The notes under the pieces were generated by a model. That model worked only from the letters and a program-made list of their open reading frames with translations. It was not told where the DNA came from and searched no databases. This document shows, one piece after another, positions 14,059 to 26,639 of a stretch of 64,000 nt of DNA. Each line of letters starts with the position of its first letter. Position 1 is the first letter of the stretch. Both the position numbers and the translations under genes were made by a program. This DNA is from Oxytricha trifallax (lineage: Eukaryota; Ciliophora; Spirotrichea; Sporadotrichida; Oxytrichidae), in contig ARYC01000707.1 of the NCBI GenBank assembly GCA_000711775.1, positions 21,283 through 85,282 of the forward strand, read 5' to 3'.

Positions 14059-15016
14059 ATTTTTCGATCAATCTTGGATAACACCCTCGTAAAATAATGA
14101 AATATTTTATTAATTTGTTTTTTTTAACATATAATTTCAATGAATAACAGGCATTTTCTGTCCAGATATTTCATAAAATACATAATTTGATTAATTAAAA
14201 CAGTAAGTTAATTAGCTTATTACAATAAATTTTGTGTAATTTGGACATCAGATACCCTAAAATTTCAGAGATCAATTATAATGACTAGCCTTTAGTTAAA
14301 GATGATAGTACAATGATAAAATTTTACTGTAGAAAAGTGCAAGAACTCAAAATACTGCGTCTATAGAGAAAAATTAAAAATAAATAGGATTTCGTTTTAT
14401 TAATTGCAGTTGAAGTTCAATGATATATAGAAATAAAGCAGTAAAATCAAGCTTAAAATTTGAATAGTAAGCGGCATTTATCTATATTTTAAAAATTAAT
14501 TTTGCATTTAAAATACTCTTAAATTTCATTGATTTTATTAATATATGTTAATTCTTATAGTTATTATCATGTTGATTATTAAGAAATTATTATTCCACTG
14601 TTATATTGCCATTGCTGCTATATATTGCTGTCATTTATCATGATTTTTTTGAATTTGATAATTTTAGAAATAAATATTCAAAACTTATAAATACAATTTA
14701 GCTTTTGAAATTATTTATAATTTTTATTTTAGAAATATAGTTTTATATTTGATAGCACAGTATGAATCATTAACCCGCTTCATTTTACTGTCATAATAGT
14801 AATTAAGATTATTTTATATTAAAGATTTCTACAATTCACTTATTAAACTCATTTTTTATAATTGTGACTACTATTAATGCCATTTATGCTTCTCGAGCTA
14901 CAAAGAGTCCCACTTTATATAAAACATAGTGAAGAATTGAAAGATATTTGTGCCTATTCCTGATATTTTTCTATAAAAGTGAATTAAATAAATAAATTAA
15001 TAATAAATAATCAAAA
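14059..15016. other. AT-rich spacer
   Basis: No gene or repeat recognised ahead of the exon-intron module at 15017. Confidence 0.4.
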
Positions 15017-15849
15017 ATGGAAATGCTGCAGCTGATGGAGCCTCTGTTCATTCAATAAATAAGTAAGTTACTAAAAACATATCTAACTTTTTATTTTTAC
15101 AAGGGTCCCAGTTGAGTACAGTGGCAGTGGTGGAAGAAGTAGACTTCGCAGAGTGACAGAGAAAAATAGACATTTGATGATTGTCAGTGACCTAGAGAAT
15201 GAAATGGACGATATGATGAACATGAAACTGTTTTTTTTGGATATACATTTTCAAAAGTACTAATACTATTTGTAATTACAACTATTTAATTTATAATTTA
15301 AATTCATTTTTTTTAAAAAAATCTTGATTATTATAATAGATGCGAGGCTAATCAAATTTCATTTCTCTACGTAGCTTAAGATAATAAATGCAACAAGAAG
15401 ACTATAGAATGGAATATTTGAAGGAATTCCTGTCGTATTCGTTCATTGTACTTACTCTCGATCCTACCGCTAGTCTTTGCTTAGAAGTCTAATAATCATC
15501 AATTTCTGTCATCTGTTATCTTTACAAACAATTACTAAAACCAGTAAACGTTTAAAGGGATGAGGCATACATAACAATAAGTAAATATAGAAGATATTCT
15601 TGCCTTGAAATACTTCAAAATGTGATAACTTGATAAAGATATGATAAAATTTAAAGCCTTGAAGAGGTTATTCATCCTCACCACTTGATTAGCAGGGTAA
15701 ATAAACTGATGAAACAAATGGATCTAGGAAAGTAGAGAGTAGCCAAAGATAAAAAGCCTTTAGCAATTCTACAATCAAGATAATGGGACAAAGATTATCT
15801 AAACAATTAGTGTAAAGAATTTTGGACTCATTTTATAAAAAAGAACTGA
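15017..15849 (+). pseudogene. Decayed copy 1 of a dispersed three-copy gene family
   Basis: An ATG at 15017 is followed by a 41-nt intron (15063-15103, GTAAGTTAC...AAG) at the same place and with the same 5' sequence as the loci at 39806 and 50110. In the exon-2 frame beginning at 15105, residues around ...LENEMDDMMNMKLFFLD... align with LEQSMKDTRMMIKLFLD of the 39806 copy, but ATG 15017 does not splice into that frame, so this copy is probably broken. Downstream, 15388-15633 is an 81-codon frame, and after one in-frame TGA (15631-15633) the frame stays open to 15849 with SLEEV...VNKLMKQ, matching LEEV...VNKLMKR at 40900 in the second locus. Function unknown. Confidence 0.45.
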
Positions 15850-16209
15850 TTAAATAGAACTATATTTATCATTTTATTATGTTTAATGAGTACTCTGATT
15901 CAAAATGTCGACTAAGAAAATGTCAAAGCCTGTGTTCAAAGGGTCAATCAATAAAGGAAAAACTATAATTATGATAGAGAAAGTTACTTTGAATTTCTTC
16001 TTGCAATCATTCTGAGGAATAAATTATAGAAGTGTTCACTATATCGAATGGTTGCTTTAAACCCCTTGAAGTTGTTTGATTGAGTTTTTTATTTATGAAA
16101 GTAGACAATTAGTGCATACTTTATTGGAGTTTTAATAGGGTTTATGTAGGGGTTTAATGTTTAAATATTAATAATTTAAGTGAGTATATCAGCGAGCTTT
16201 CAAATATTT

Positions 16210-17960
16210 TCACACAAACATAAGTTTTGAGTCATGTGGTAGTTCTTTGAATTTTATCTTCTTTAGATGTTGTTTGATTGTTTCTATCGTTACTTCATTT
16301 TCCTTGTTGGCTTGATTTTAGCTTAGTAATCAAGGTCTCCTCCAATTATTTTATATTTATCGAGATATTGTTTGATTCTTTGCTTAGAATCTTTTTCACC
16401 CGTGCAGCTAAAGTAATCATTCCTTGGCATGTCGCTTCTATTATTATTGCTGTTAGTACCCATATATCCCATGCAGTGTCTCCGTCCTCAAGGGAAATAT
16501 TCAGGAGTCCTAATACCTTACCGAGTGCTAACGCTTAAACTCTTTAAAGCTCTGTTGAAATCAATTATACAAACTTTAAGAGGTTGAATGTTCATCATAA
16601 TATTTTCTGGCTTCAAGTCTTTATGAACGTAATCAATTTTATGTAGCTCTTCAATTCTCAACAATATCTGCTGTACTATCTAGCCAATTTTTCTTTGGCA
16701 TCTGTTGTCAGATAAAAATTCTCTGTAAGTCAATACCAGGAGGGGAAGTCTATATGCTACATGATTTTCTGCAAGTAAGATGGTATCAAGCTGTATGATA
16801 TGCTCACACTCATAAAACTATCCCTTTTAAAGAGAGTAATACTCGTTAGCAAATTCCATCTAAGAACTTGCCATAAGCAAGGATGTAGTTGAAAGAATAA
16901 ATCTTATAGGCATAATAGTTAGAGAAATTTTGAATATTTAAGTAGTAGTATTTAATAATCAATAATTAAGAATTCTTATAATTATTTATTAGAAATATTA
17001 TTTAATTTGACGAGCGAAGTCGAAATTTATTTTTTTGATTTAGCTTGTATAAATAAATTAGTTTTACTTTTTATTAATATTAACTTTCATTTTATTATAC
17101 CTAATTATATTATTTAAGAGTAATAGCTTTAGCCAATAATCATAGTATAATTATACATTTAAACAATTTTAATTGGTTACTTTATTGATAAGATTTAATA
17201 TAAGTTTAGAACTTAAAAATGATTTTACTATTAATTAAAACCATATTTCACCATTGATTACAACTATTTATTCCCTATGACTATTTTAATAAGCATAACT
17301 TTTTTTAATATTATATGAATAATATAAGTTAAATATCACTTATTTTGATTATTTAATCATTCTTTGGAAAATCTAAGTAATTTCTCTAAGTCATCAGTGA
17401 TAACTCTCTTCTCTATTTTATTCTCTAGAGTGAGATAGCTATCTATGCAAGAATCTTTCTCAATAATTCTAAGATTGGGATCTTAATGGCATCATTTTTT
17501 ACCATAGTTTTATTGATCTCAGAGACTAGAAAGTTTTTATATGCTTTCTTCATCTTTAGTTGCGTCTTTACTTCAACCCTCAGAGACTCTGTTGGGCTTC
17601 TTGATCTTCTTTTTTATTAGGAATCTACTCCAGTACGTTCATGAATAAAGACAAAACTTTAATTGTGCCTTTTCTTTAGGTGTACTTTAAGGTCTATTGT
17701 AAGAGGCTTATTGCTTATCACAGAACTCACAGACATACTTCCCATCTCTCTTTTAGTGCTTGAGATATAGGCGAGGCATATAGTTGTGTATATCTCTTAC
17801 ATGCCTCTTATAAGTTAACTTGTAAGGAAAAACTTTATTGCAGTCTTTGCATTCATAGTAAACTTTTGCAAGTATATTTTAATGTTCAATTGCGGTTTTT
17901 TTACCTCCTTCTCCTAAACTTGTGCGACTTCCAGAATGATCTCATTCTAAATTTATATTT
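16210..17960 (-). pseudogene. TBE zinc-finger/kinase gene, copy A (decayed)
   Basis: Read on the minus strand, the N-terminal part (about 17900-17700) has C2H2 fingers: CKDCNKVF...HVRDIH and then CEFCDK. The C-terminal part (about 16900-16430) aligns with the kinase-like domain of copy D, including the region before and after the catalytic loop. Around 16470-16500 the activation-segment region is deleted and frameshifted compared with copy D. Such proteins are the third TBE product; their role is not established. The exact start is not clear. Confidence 0.7.
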
Positions 17961-18680
17961 CAATATGAATGCTAGAATCGTATAAGCATCATAAGTAGTT
18001 TTCCACTGAGTGGAAGCATCTCTGGTCTCAACTTTCTTGGTTGTTGGAATGGGAATTATTATTGCTTTGATCCAAGTAATGCCGCTCTTCTCAAAAGGTT
18101 AGCGCTCATTTAAGTTTGCTGATATATTTTAATATAATGATAAAATCAAGCAAGGTAGACTATAATACTAGAGTATTAGACGTCCTGGTAATATCTTTGC
18201 TGAGAGGGAAGAACATTGATTCATCATTAAAAAAATATATTTTGACATACTTTAAGAGAATATTTTACTATTTAGCGAATTAAAATTCTCCTAATGAAGT
18301 TTTGTTTCTTTAGGAGTTCCTCCAAATCAAGTTTGAACTTAATTTGGAGGAATAGTTATTAAAAATATTTAAATTTAAAATACTCCATTATTAAGATTCA
18401 ACATTAAAATTTAACTCCTTATAAAGTTCGAACTTAATTTTGAGGACCCCCTAAAATAATCAAACATTATTAGGAGAAATTTAATGGAGATAGTTTGATA
18501 AAAATGAAGATCAAAGATCAATTTATGAAACTTGGAACAATTTCTTCTAGGCTTATTCTCATACCTTTTCAAGGCTGACCTCCTTTATGTCCTCCCTATT
18601 TATTAGTAAGATTTTAATAAACTTAGAATGGATATCCATAATTATAAATTTCTTAAGCCTTTCTCGAAAGAGGAAGCAAG

Positions 18681-19471
18681 ATGTAGCCTATGAATAATGC
18701 AATGAAGATAATTCAATCTCAAAATTTAATAGGGAAATTTTAGAAGTAAAGAGGACCCCTACAGATACTTGGTAAAGTAGGGTAAGTTTTTATCTCTAAA
18801 AAATATAATTGTAGCAGTTGGACTCTTCTTACCAACTTAAGTGGGAACTAAAATCTCATTCTTAAAAGCCTTACTAAGTGAAGAGAAAAAAGCTTTTAAG
18901 ACTAGTGAATAAAGATGATTGAGATCTCTAACTACCCAGAAATCTCAGTAAAAAACCTCTATGATGATGTTATGAGTTATCAGGATGTTGCTCTATACCT
19001 ACCATCATAGTTGCAACTCTCTAATAAATTACCAGAGAGAAACTTCTTCTTTGGAGTTCTAGGATCTTTGAAACCTGAGTACTTAATTGAGGTCATTTAA
19101 GAAGCTATCAAGAAACGCTATAGCATCTCCCCCGGAGAGAAATAGAAGGAAGGAATCAAAATAAGAGACACGTGACTGTAGGAACTTCAAAAGCATCCTT
19201 TTATCTCAAGTATGCTTAGACGACTAACTTTATAGAAAAATCTGGCTCTGCTATTTACTTGATGAAAGAATGCAGCAAATTAAACTGATAGAGAAAGTCT
19301 CAAGCAAAACATGAACTAAGTAAAGAGACTCAAAAAAGATTTTTAAAAGCCAGATGAAATGAACATAGATACAGGAGCTTGCACTAAGAGAAGAACATGG
19401 GCCCAATCAAGCCGTAAGAGGAAGAAAAGAAAGAGAAGCCTAATCCCTTTATGGTTCAATTTAATATTTGA
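18681..19471 (+). pseudogene. TBE 22-kDa type protein, copy A (decayed)
   Basis: Homologous along its length to the copy D gene at 55919: MNNAMK near the start, a GLFLPT segment, YPEISV, then SNKLPERNFFFG and LQELQKHPFISS. At least two frameshifts are present (near 18744 and 18930). The Trp codon of the conserved SWL motif has become TGA at about 19174. After ISS comes a short intron starting GTATGCTTAG and ending TTTATAG (19208-19235 region), as in copy D. This ORF has no known biochemical function. Confidence 0.75.
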
Positions 19472-19477
19472 ACTTAT

Positions 19478-20527
19478 TCATTCGTTTAAATCTAAAATTT
19501 ATTTATAAGTACAAAATCTCCCTTCTCTTGCACACACTTTAGCTTTATCATCACTGACTTTCTCAGCAGCATTCATAATAAAGTCGACTGTATCTATCTT
19601 CAAGTCGTGTATCAAGTGATAAAGTAGAAATTTCTTGTAGTGCCCTTCAATAATCCCCCAATATAATTCAATTCCATTGGACTGAGCACTGAAGAGAGCA
19701 TTAAACGCAGGTGTTATGTTTAATCTTTCATTTTCATTTCTTGTGTCTTTAGTTTTATAAGACTGACAAGTTATCAACGAACAGAATTATTTCTTAGTTA
19801 GCTTACTTGTCTCTAAATTATTGTAGGAACTTAATATATTATTCAGCCTTATAAAGCGAGGGTGAATAGCATAATTCTCCAGCCCATTATCTTCACTTAT
19901 TCCACCAAGAATAGCATGAGTTTAAACCTTAACCTTTTAGTCATATACTTCAATGCTGCCGTACCTCTTGTACCAAGACCTTGATATGATGGTATTAATC
20001 GTGAATACTGCCTCATCAGCGTGAATAAACTTTATATTATGCTCTAAAGACCTCTCCATTTAATCGAAAATATAATTTAAACTATTCTTATAAAATGGAA
20101 CATTAAAGTCAATCACTCTCTAAATGCGATTGACTGTCTTGTAAGATATTCCGTTCTTTTTATATATGTTATTAATAGATTAAGCAGAGTTGTGGAGCTC
20201 AGGAAATTGGCGATGAAACATCACAGCCCTATAGGCTAGAGAGAAATGAGCCAAGTATTTAAGAGTCTTATCATTAATAAGATAGTCTATATGATGCTGC
20301 TAAAATTTTAAGGGTCTCTTAGGCTTAGAATTAAGATGCTATCTCTTTAAATTCAATGCTAATAGACAGTGAGACCTCACAGTTGCTGGAGATTTATGGA
20401 GTAGCCTTGCTATAGATGTATAATTCAGAACAGGCTTGAGTTATTCACTATATTCATCACATCCATATCGCAACTTAAACAATAAATCTATATACTCACT
20501 GTCATAAACTGACCCCAAACCTCGCAT
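19478..20527 (-). pseudogene. TBE DDE transposase, copy A (decayed)
   Basis: The ATG at 20527 starts MRGLGSVYD, as in copy C. The IHADEAVF segment (first Asp), the FVDNLS segment (second Asp) and GIELYWG (catalytic Glu) are visible, with about 34 residues between the last two, so it belongs to the Tc1/mariner-IS630 superfamily of cut-and-paste transposases. Frameshifts occur in the middle (around 19840 relative to copies B-D). The C-terminal ~90 codons are open. Confidence 0.8.
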
Positions 20528-21332
20528 ATACTCACTTAAATTACTAATATTTAAACATTAAACCCCTACATAAACCCTATTAAAACCCTAATAAAGTATG
20601 CACTAATAGTCTAATTTTATCAATAAAAAATTCAATCAAAAAACTTCAGGAGTTTTGATTCATTTAAATAATTTATTCAAGATATACACTTTAAATTTAA
20701 AGTATTTACAATTAGAGATCATTATTAATATACATGAAGACTAATTTCAATATATTTATTAGATTATTGTTTTCAAAGAAACAGTTGATCTATAAATGTT
20801 AGCATCGAACAGTCTATCCTGGGATAGCCATAAGAGAGGAATAAATTGGTATATAGAAAGGAAGTAATCATCATAATATTATTAACAAGTATATTATCAA
20901 AACAATTGCAAGCTGACTGAGAATTCAAAAAAGTCTTTAAATTTTGCAACTTCTATTTGACATTGATTGCTTAGGATATATAACAACTGAAATTGAAGGA
21001 ATTGGTATTGGTTATGAGACTAAAAATAACTACTTAAATTTTCCAACAGATAATTCAATGAGTAACAATTATAATTTAAAATTATTATTTAATAAATGTA
21101 ATAACTAATTGTGAAAAGAATAGAATATTTGAAATTAAATTTGAATAGTTTCTACAAAATGAATTGTGTTTTTTATATAAAGAATACTTAATTACTTAAG
21201 AGAAATGCATCAATAAAATATGAATACAATTTATTAAATTAACAATAGTTGGATGAACTAAATTATTTATATATATATATATATATTAGTTAAGTTATCT
21301 TGATAATGAAACATATACTCAAATTTAGCTTG

Positions 21333-22541
21333 TCAATTTATTTAAATAATACTAATAAATTAGTTATAATCTCTATTAATTTTGATGATTGACTACTTAA
21401 ATATCGGTAATTTCGCTTGAATCTTATTAGCAATATAAGCAGCTTTTAGCAGAAAAGAAGAGAATACTACTCTAAATCTATTTCTTTTAAGCTATTCAGA
21501 CTAGCTTTTAAGGTATCCTAAAGAACAACACATCTTAGCTTCAGTTTTTCTGACTAAAACTTTAAACGCACTAACAAATCGAATGCAACTGAGCACTGTA
21601 GCCATTATGAAGATAAAAACAAGATACATTAAGGCAATATGACAATTACTTGTGGGCGAAACATCTGAGGGAGAGGCAACTTGCTTCTTAATTATTATTA
21701 ATTCAAATAATAATATATTATAAATTATCTATCCTTCATAAATTTTATTAAATTGTTAATTATTTAATAAATTTGGAGATTTAAATTACTCTATCCTTTA
21801 AAATAAATTATATTATTTATTTTAGAATATAATTTGAATTTTGTTAATATTCCCAAATTTTATATATAATTTATTTTGTTAAAAAATATTTATTTACAAA
21901 TAATTAATCGTATCTTTTGAAAGCACACACATATTACCATTAATAAAAAAAAAAGGCAAGGATAATAAAACCCCAAAGAAGTTATTTACAAGATTTGGGT
22001 GACGATAGAAATTTATATAGACTTAAAAATTATTATAATAAATTTGGTAGCATTAGTGTTTTACAAATGGGGGTAGTAGTACTAGTAGTAGTAGTATAGG
22101 AATCTCTACTAAAGCTACCAAAATGACTAGATACTGACATTAATTATTATAAGCTACTACCCCTTTATAATATTACTTTAGAAATCCACTACAACCTCCT
22201 AGATCCCTTACATCAACCCCTTACTACTCAACATCCATAGTTAGTTTAGCTAGCATGACTACTCCCGCTTGCTGGAAGAGCCAACTGAACAGCTTATTTT
22301 AGATGAGCTTGAACTCAATGACTCCTTGCTAAAATAGACATGTTTTAAAAGGCGTTTGGACAGCCTCATTGCCATTGGTAAGAGAAGCCAGGAGTCTCTC
22401 TGAGGAGTCGATAGCAGCATCCTTGGCTCGCACTCCACAAACTAAAATGCATCGGTGGTGGAGGAGTAGGCCTTGAACATAGTCAAAAGTAAATTGTAGG
22501 AAGATGTGGGGTCGCCATAATAATTGATCACACGATGACAT
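21333..22541 (-). CDS. Candidate 402-aa ORF with membrane segments, unknown
   Basis: With TAA/TAG=Q the frame from ATG 22541 runs 403 codons to TGA at 21333-21335, and a TGA lies immediately upstream. Two GC-richer, protein-like ends (22280-22541 and about 21340-21680) flank an AT-rich middle (21700-22040). The C-terminal part has a hydrophobic stretch (LMYLVFIFIMATVLSC) followed by a basic region. Another hydrophobic run (VEIPILLLLVLLPPF) comes from a (GTA)n tract near 22080. In the first part a second frame on the same strand (from about 22600) is equally protein-like, so the true frame is uncertain. The AT-rich middle could be an eliminated sequence between two coding segments. No family is recognised. 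Confidence 0.35.
22070..22096. repeat. Trinucleotide (AGT)n tract
   Basis: A run of about seven AGT units, partly interrupted, within the candidate ORF region. Simple-sequence slippage is the simplest reading. Confidence 0.7.
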
Positions 22542-22664
22542 GACTCATTATCAAACATTAGGGAACATCATGGATCCCACCACAAACTCACTTTCCCACT
22601 CATAAGGTAAGGTTTGAGCATTATTACTATAATGCCTCTATAGGGAATGAGATAAACAAAATCA

Positions 22665-22826
22665 TAAACACGAGAACTGCTACCAGGGCGCGACTCCCAA
22701 CAGGTACCTACTTAATGGCTGCTGTAGGACACCATTGGCTCGGAGCCGCCAAGCTAGTTGGCATCCCGAATACTCATGAGCAGCAAAAAACACAAAACTT
22801 TTGAGCTAAAGCAGGAAACTCTAGTG
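22665..22826 (-). other. Coding-like segment interrupted by TBE B
   Basis: On the minus strand this GC-richer stretch gives an open frame (...AAHEYSGCQLAWRLRANG...) down to TGA at 22662-22664. Its upstream end is at the left tip of TBE B. If TBE B and one ATT are removed, the frame continues in phase into 26726-26745 (VDLLNH...). The transposon therefore seems to sit inside a formerly continuous reading frame. Confidence 0.35.
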
Positions 22827-22829
22827 ATT
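22827..22829. other. ATT target duplication, left of TBE B
   Basis: ATT stands directly before the terminal C of TBE B and again directly after its last G (26723-26725). A 3-bp ANT duplication is the known insertion signature of TBEs. Confidence 0.85.
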
Positions 22830-22948
22830 CAAAACCCCAAAACCCCTTTATGAGGTATATAAGTGCTTTGATTTGTAGGGAATTTGTTAGGGGTTGGGGT
22901 TATTAATAGGTTTTAATCTGAAATATTTAGTAAATTTATTTTATTTAA

Positions 22949-24229
22949 TCACTCAAAATGCACTTTTGGATCATGTGGGAAAGGTCTAAAGTTTATCTTG
23001 CTTAACCAAAACTCTATCTGCTCTATTGATATGTCTGATCTTCAGTTTGGTTTTATTATTTTTGATTCTGCCATATGTTTTATTGATTGAGAGACTCTGG
23101 TTTTGTCTATAAACTACTTGATTCTTTACTTAGCATCTTTCTCGCACCTTGTAGAGAAGTAATCTTTCCGAGTCATATGGTACTCTATTATTATTATTGC
23201 TGCTAAAGCCCACACATCCCACTTAAAGTCTCCATCTCTTCAGTCTTCTCTTTCTGGATAGTATCCTTGCGTACCCATTACAGTTCCAAGCCTTGATACT
23301 TCCATTCTTTAAGCTCTGTTGAAATCGATTATTGCTACTCTTACTGTTGAAAAGTTTATCATTTTATTTTCTGGCTTCAAATCTCTGTGAACAAACCCTA
23401 ACTTGTGTAGCTCTTTAATACTTTATATGGTCTGAGTTGCTATTTATCCAATTTACTTATGATTGCTTTGATCTGTTATGAAATCTCTTAGGGTCATTTC
23501 AAAGAGTGGGAGTCTGAAAGCAACATGATTCTTGGCAAGGAGAACAGCATCTAGCTTGATTAAGTAACTACACTCTTTAAAAATTGGATAAGTGAATACT
23601 TGATACTCATTTGTAAACTCTATCTAATATTTATCATCACAAAAAAGATAGTTGAAGGGATACACCTTGTATGCGTATTGATGATTATTGATAACTTTCA
23701 TATAAAAGGAGTCTTCTAATATAAAGTAGCTTTAAAATGAAATGTCTAGGTCAATTTAAGCAAGAACTGGTATTTTTTTGGTATTGAATTTTGATCATTA
23801 TTTTTGTTATTTCAGAGGTCAGTTGGTTGCGTGCCTTCCTTACATACTCTAACTCTCTAGCTTATTCAGGCACTAAGACCTTAGAATATTCCCTCGCTTT
23901 TCTTTTGTTGAGAAGCTTTAGCTCAACTTCAACGCTTTTAAATTTCTATTTCTTTCTTGTGAGCTTTTAAAAGATGCTTCTCAAGTCTCTTGTATGAGAG
24001 TATTGCCTATGGCACTCAAAGCAGTCATACTTTCCATCGATTTTATCATGCTTTAAGTATACAGTGGGCTTGGCTTCTCTATGCTCCTTCATATTCTGTA
24101 CCAGCTTGAATTGTGAGCAAAATATCTCTCACATAGCTCACAAAAATAGACTTCAACTTCTTTAGTTTGGAGAGGAGTTTCATTGATATCTTTCTCCTCC
24201 TCTCTGTCTCCCACACACTTGCTTGCCAT
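22949..24229 (-). pseudogene. TBE zinc-finger/kinase gene, copy B (frameshifted)
   Basis: Starts MASKCVGDREEEK at 24229, closely matching copy D. The first C2H2 finger (CELCERYF) is broken by a one-base deletion at about 24097, where copy D reads Trp-Tyr-Arg-His. The kinase part keeps a classical catalytic loop VHRDLKPEN (about 23390), better preserved than in copies D and E, and an IDFNRA segment in place of DFG. The C-terminus runs about 13 codons past the copy D stop, to TGA at 22949. As the annotated third TBE product, its role is unknown. Confidence 0.8.
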
Positions 24230-24777
24230 TTATTTTCTATTATTAATTTCTATTTTAATAACAGAGACCTCAAGTGATAGCTATGGTAGTCCTTTATATG
24301 AGTTCATCTCACAGCTAATGTTAGCGCTCATATTTAAATTTGAATTTAAAATTGTATAACTGTCTCTATAACTGAGAGCTTATATGAGAACTTTGCACGC
24401 CTAGAGTATTATTGGAGAAATATGAGTGCTAAGAGACAATCGAGCTCTAAATCTGGGTTAGAAATTAAGCATTTTAACTTTCAATAATAAGTTGATTATA
24501 GTACGTACCAATTTAAGGTGCTCCTAATTAACTAGCATTTTAGGACCTGATCCTAATTATGTACGCACAAATTTTATTTTTAAAAATATGGAACTATTAC
24601 AGTAGAAATTGATATCAATCTCTCAAGTTTGAAACAAGTTCTCAAAACCTTCTCCATATCCTTCTTAGAGGTCGACATCCTATAGGATGCCCATATTTAA
24701 TATTAAATTTTACAGAGGTAAATAATTGAAATAAACAAACTTAAATTAGAATATCATTTCTTAGATCTGTAAACAAG

Positions 24778-25567
24778 ATGGAGTCAATGAATGATGCAAT
24801 GAAAAGAGTGCAAGCACAAGAATTGATTTAAAAAATTTTAAGCAAGGAGGATTTGCATCACTATCTAGTGCAGCAAGGTAAGGAACTTATAACAACTAAT
24901 CTTGATTATGTAGTTGGTTTGTTCCTGGCAACGATGGAAGGTACTAAAATATTTCATTTCTAAGAGCGATACTCTGCAAAGAGAAGAAAGCATTGAAAAC
25001 TTAATATGTTAAATTTGCAGAGATTCCAAACTATCCAGAAATCTCAGTGACTAATTTATATGATAATGCTATGAATGACCCAGAAGTTTCACAGTACCTG
25101 CCTACTAATAAGTAGTTGTCAAATAAACTAATTGAAAGAAACTATGTTTTTGCCATACTTACAAAAATTAAACGATGATTACTTGAAAGAAATCATTCAA
25201 AAATCCCATAAGAAAAGGTACAGCATCTCTTCAGAAGATAAGGACAAACAAGGGATCAAGATAAGTGAGAGCTGGCTATCAGAGCTGCAGAAGCACTCTT
25301 AAATATCTAGTAGATTTGTAGCTTAACTCTTTAAAAAATTCTGGAACTTTCATCTTCTTGATGAAAGAATAGAGCAAGCTTCACAGAGAGCAAAAGTCGC
25401 AGAAAAAGTATGAAGTTAGCAAGAGACTTTACTAAAATATTCAGCCACCAGAGTCAATGAACATAGATGCAGGAGCTGGCAGCAAGAGAAGAAACTTAGG
25501 AGGAGGGAAGCAAGAAGTAGAAGAATAGAAAGAGAAGACAGCTCCCTCTAAAGAATTTTAAATGTGA
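24778..25567 (+). pseudogene. TBE 22-kDa type protein, copy B (frameshifted)
   Basis: Starts MESMNDAMKRVQAQELI, identical to copy D over the first 17 residues. A 2-base insertion after GTK (about 24952) breaks the frame, with other small changes after it. The intron site after the HP/S-ISS region is mutated at its 3' end (about 25310-25330). It ends with the conserved tail NIDAGAGSKRRN...GGGKQ before TGA. Confidence 0.8.
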
Positions 25568-25576
25568 TTTGTATAT

Positions 25577-26639
25577 TCATTAAATTAACTACAAAACTTA
25601 TTTTTATACATTCACTCTCCCTTCTTTAGCACACTTTTAAGCCAACAAGTTATCTACTCTAATCGCTGAGCTTTTAATAAAGTCTACTGTATCGATAGGT
25701 AGGTCATGCATCAATTGGTAGAGCAGCAGTTTTTTGTAATGGCCTTTTAATATACCCCAGTATAACTCAATTGCATTAAAAAATGGACCTTAGGTATGTT
25801 GAACACTGGAGTTATTCTAAGTTGATCATAACTCTTCCTTGTTTCTTTTGTCTTATGAACAGAAAGATTATCAACAAACAGTATAATCTCTTATTCAGGG
25901 TACTTCTCTCTCAGCTGTTCTAAAAACTTTATATACTGCTCTGTCTTAATAGAGCGAGGATAAATAACATAAGTTTCTAAACCAGTATCCTCACTAATTA
26001 CTCCAAGAATTGCAATTGTTTATACCTTGACCTTTTAGTCATATACTTCTATATTGCTATGCCTCTTATACCAAGACTTCTAGATGAAAGTGTTGAAGAT
26101 AAACATGCCTCATCAGCATGAATAAACTTAATATTATTCTATTAGACTATCTGCATTTAATTATAAATATAACTTAAGGTATTGTTGTAAAATGGCAGAG
26201 TGAAATCAATTACTCTCTTGATACGATTCACACCTTTGCAAGAAATGCCATTTTTTAAATAAATATTTGCAACAGATTATGAAGAGACTTTCAACTCAGA
26301 GAACTGGCGGTGAAACATAATAGCTCGTTGGTCGAGAGAGAAGTGAGCCCAATACTTCAAAGTTTTCTCATTATTAAGTTAGTCAATATGCTTCTATAGA
26401 AACTTTGACTTCCTCTTAGGCATAGAATTCAGCTATTATTGCTTTAGTTATACTGCTATAAGACAGTGGGATCGAACAGTTGATTGACTTAGCTTTAAGA
26501 GCAGTGCAATAGACTTATAGATCAGTACTGGTTTGACTTATTCACTGTACATATCACATCCATATCGCAGTTTAAACACTAAATCTATATACTCTTAATC
26601 ATAAATGTAACGAAAAAGCTTGCTATTTTTGTCTCCCAT
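25577..26639 (-). pseudogene. TBE DDE transposase, copy B (frameshifted)
   Basis: Opens MGDKNSKLF at 26639 and is open through an N-terminal helix-turn-helix-like region, then FHRQFSELK, GVNRIKRVIDF and KFIHADEA (first catalytic Asp). Frameshifts follow right after HADEA (about 26113) and near the catalytic Glu (about 25790). FVDNLSVHKT (second Asp) is intact. With the copy C and D sequences the spacing from the second Asp to Glu is about 34 residues, placing it in the IS630/Tc1/mariner superfamily. Confidence 0.82.

Larger units (their letters stand above)
16057..20657. mobile_element. TBE transposon copy A
   Basis: About 4.6 kb bounded by long inverted terminal repeats (roughly 16057-16190 and 20530-20657). 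The shared core includes GTGCATACTTTATT, three AGGGTTT-type repeats and TTTAAATATTA. The right end reads GAGTTTTG then ATT; the left end is mutated (TTAAACCCC). Inside are the three TBE genes in the usual order: zinc-finger/kinase (minus), 22-kDa type (plus), DDE transposase (minus). All three are broken. Its terminal repeats match copies C and E rather than B and D. Confidence 0.92.

Noticed and set aside
19100-19250. Sense TGA (Trp) as the general code of this genome
   Set aside because: Intact TBE D zinc-finger/kinase gene has no internal TGA and ends at TGA; the TGA at a Trp site in TBE A is in a gene with several frameshifts, so decay explains it.
22830-22846. CAAAACCCCAAAACCCC as a real chromosome end
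   Set aside because: It is followed by inverted terminal repeats and transposon genes and flanked by an ATT duplication; it is a transposon tip.
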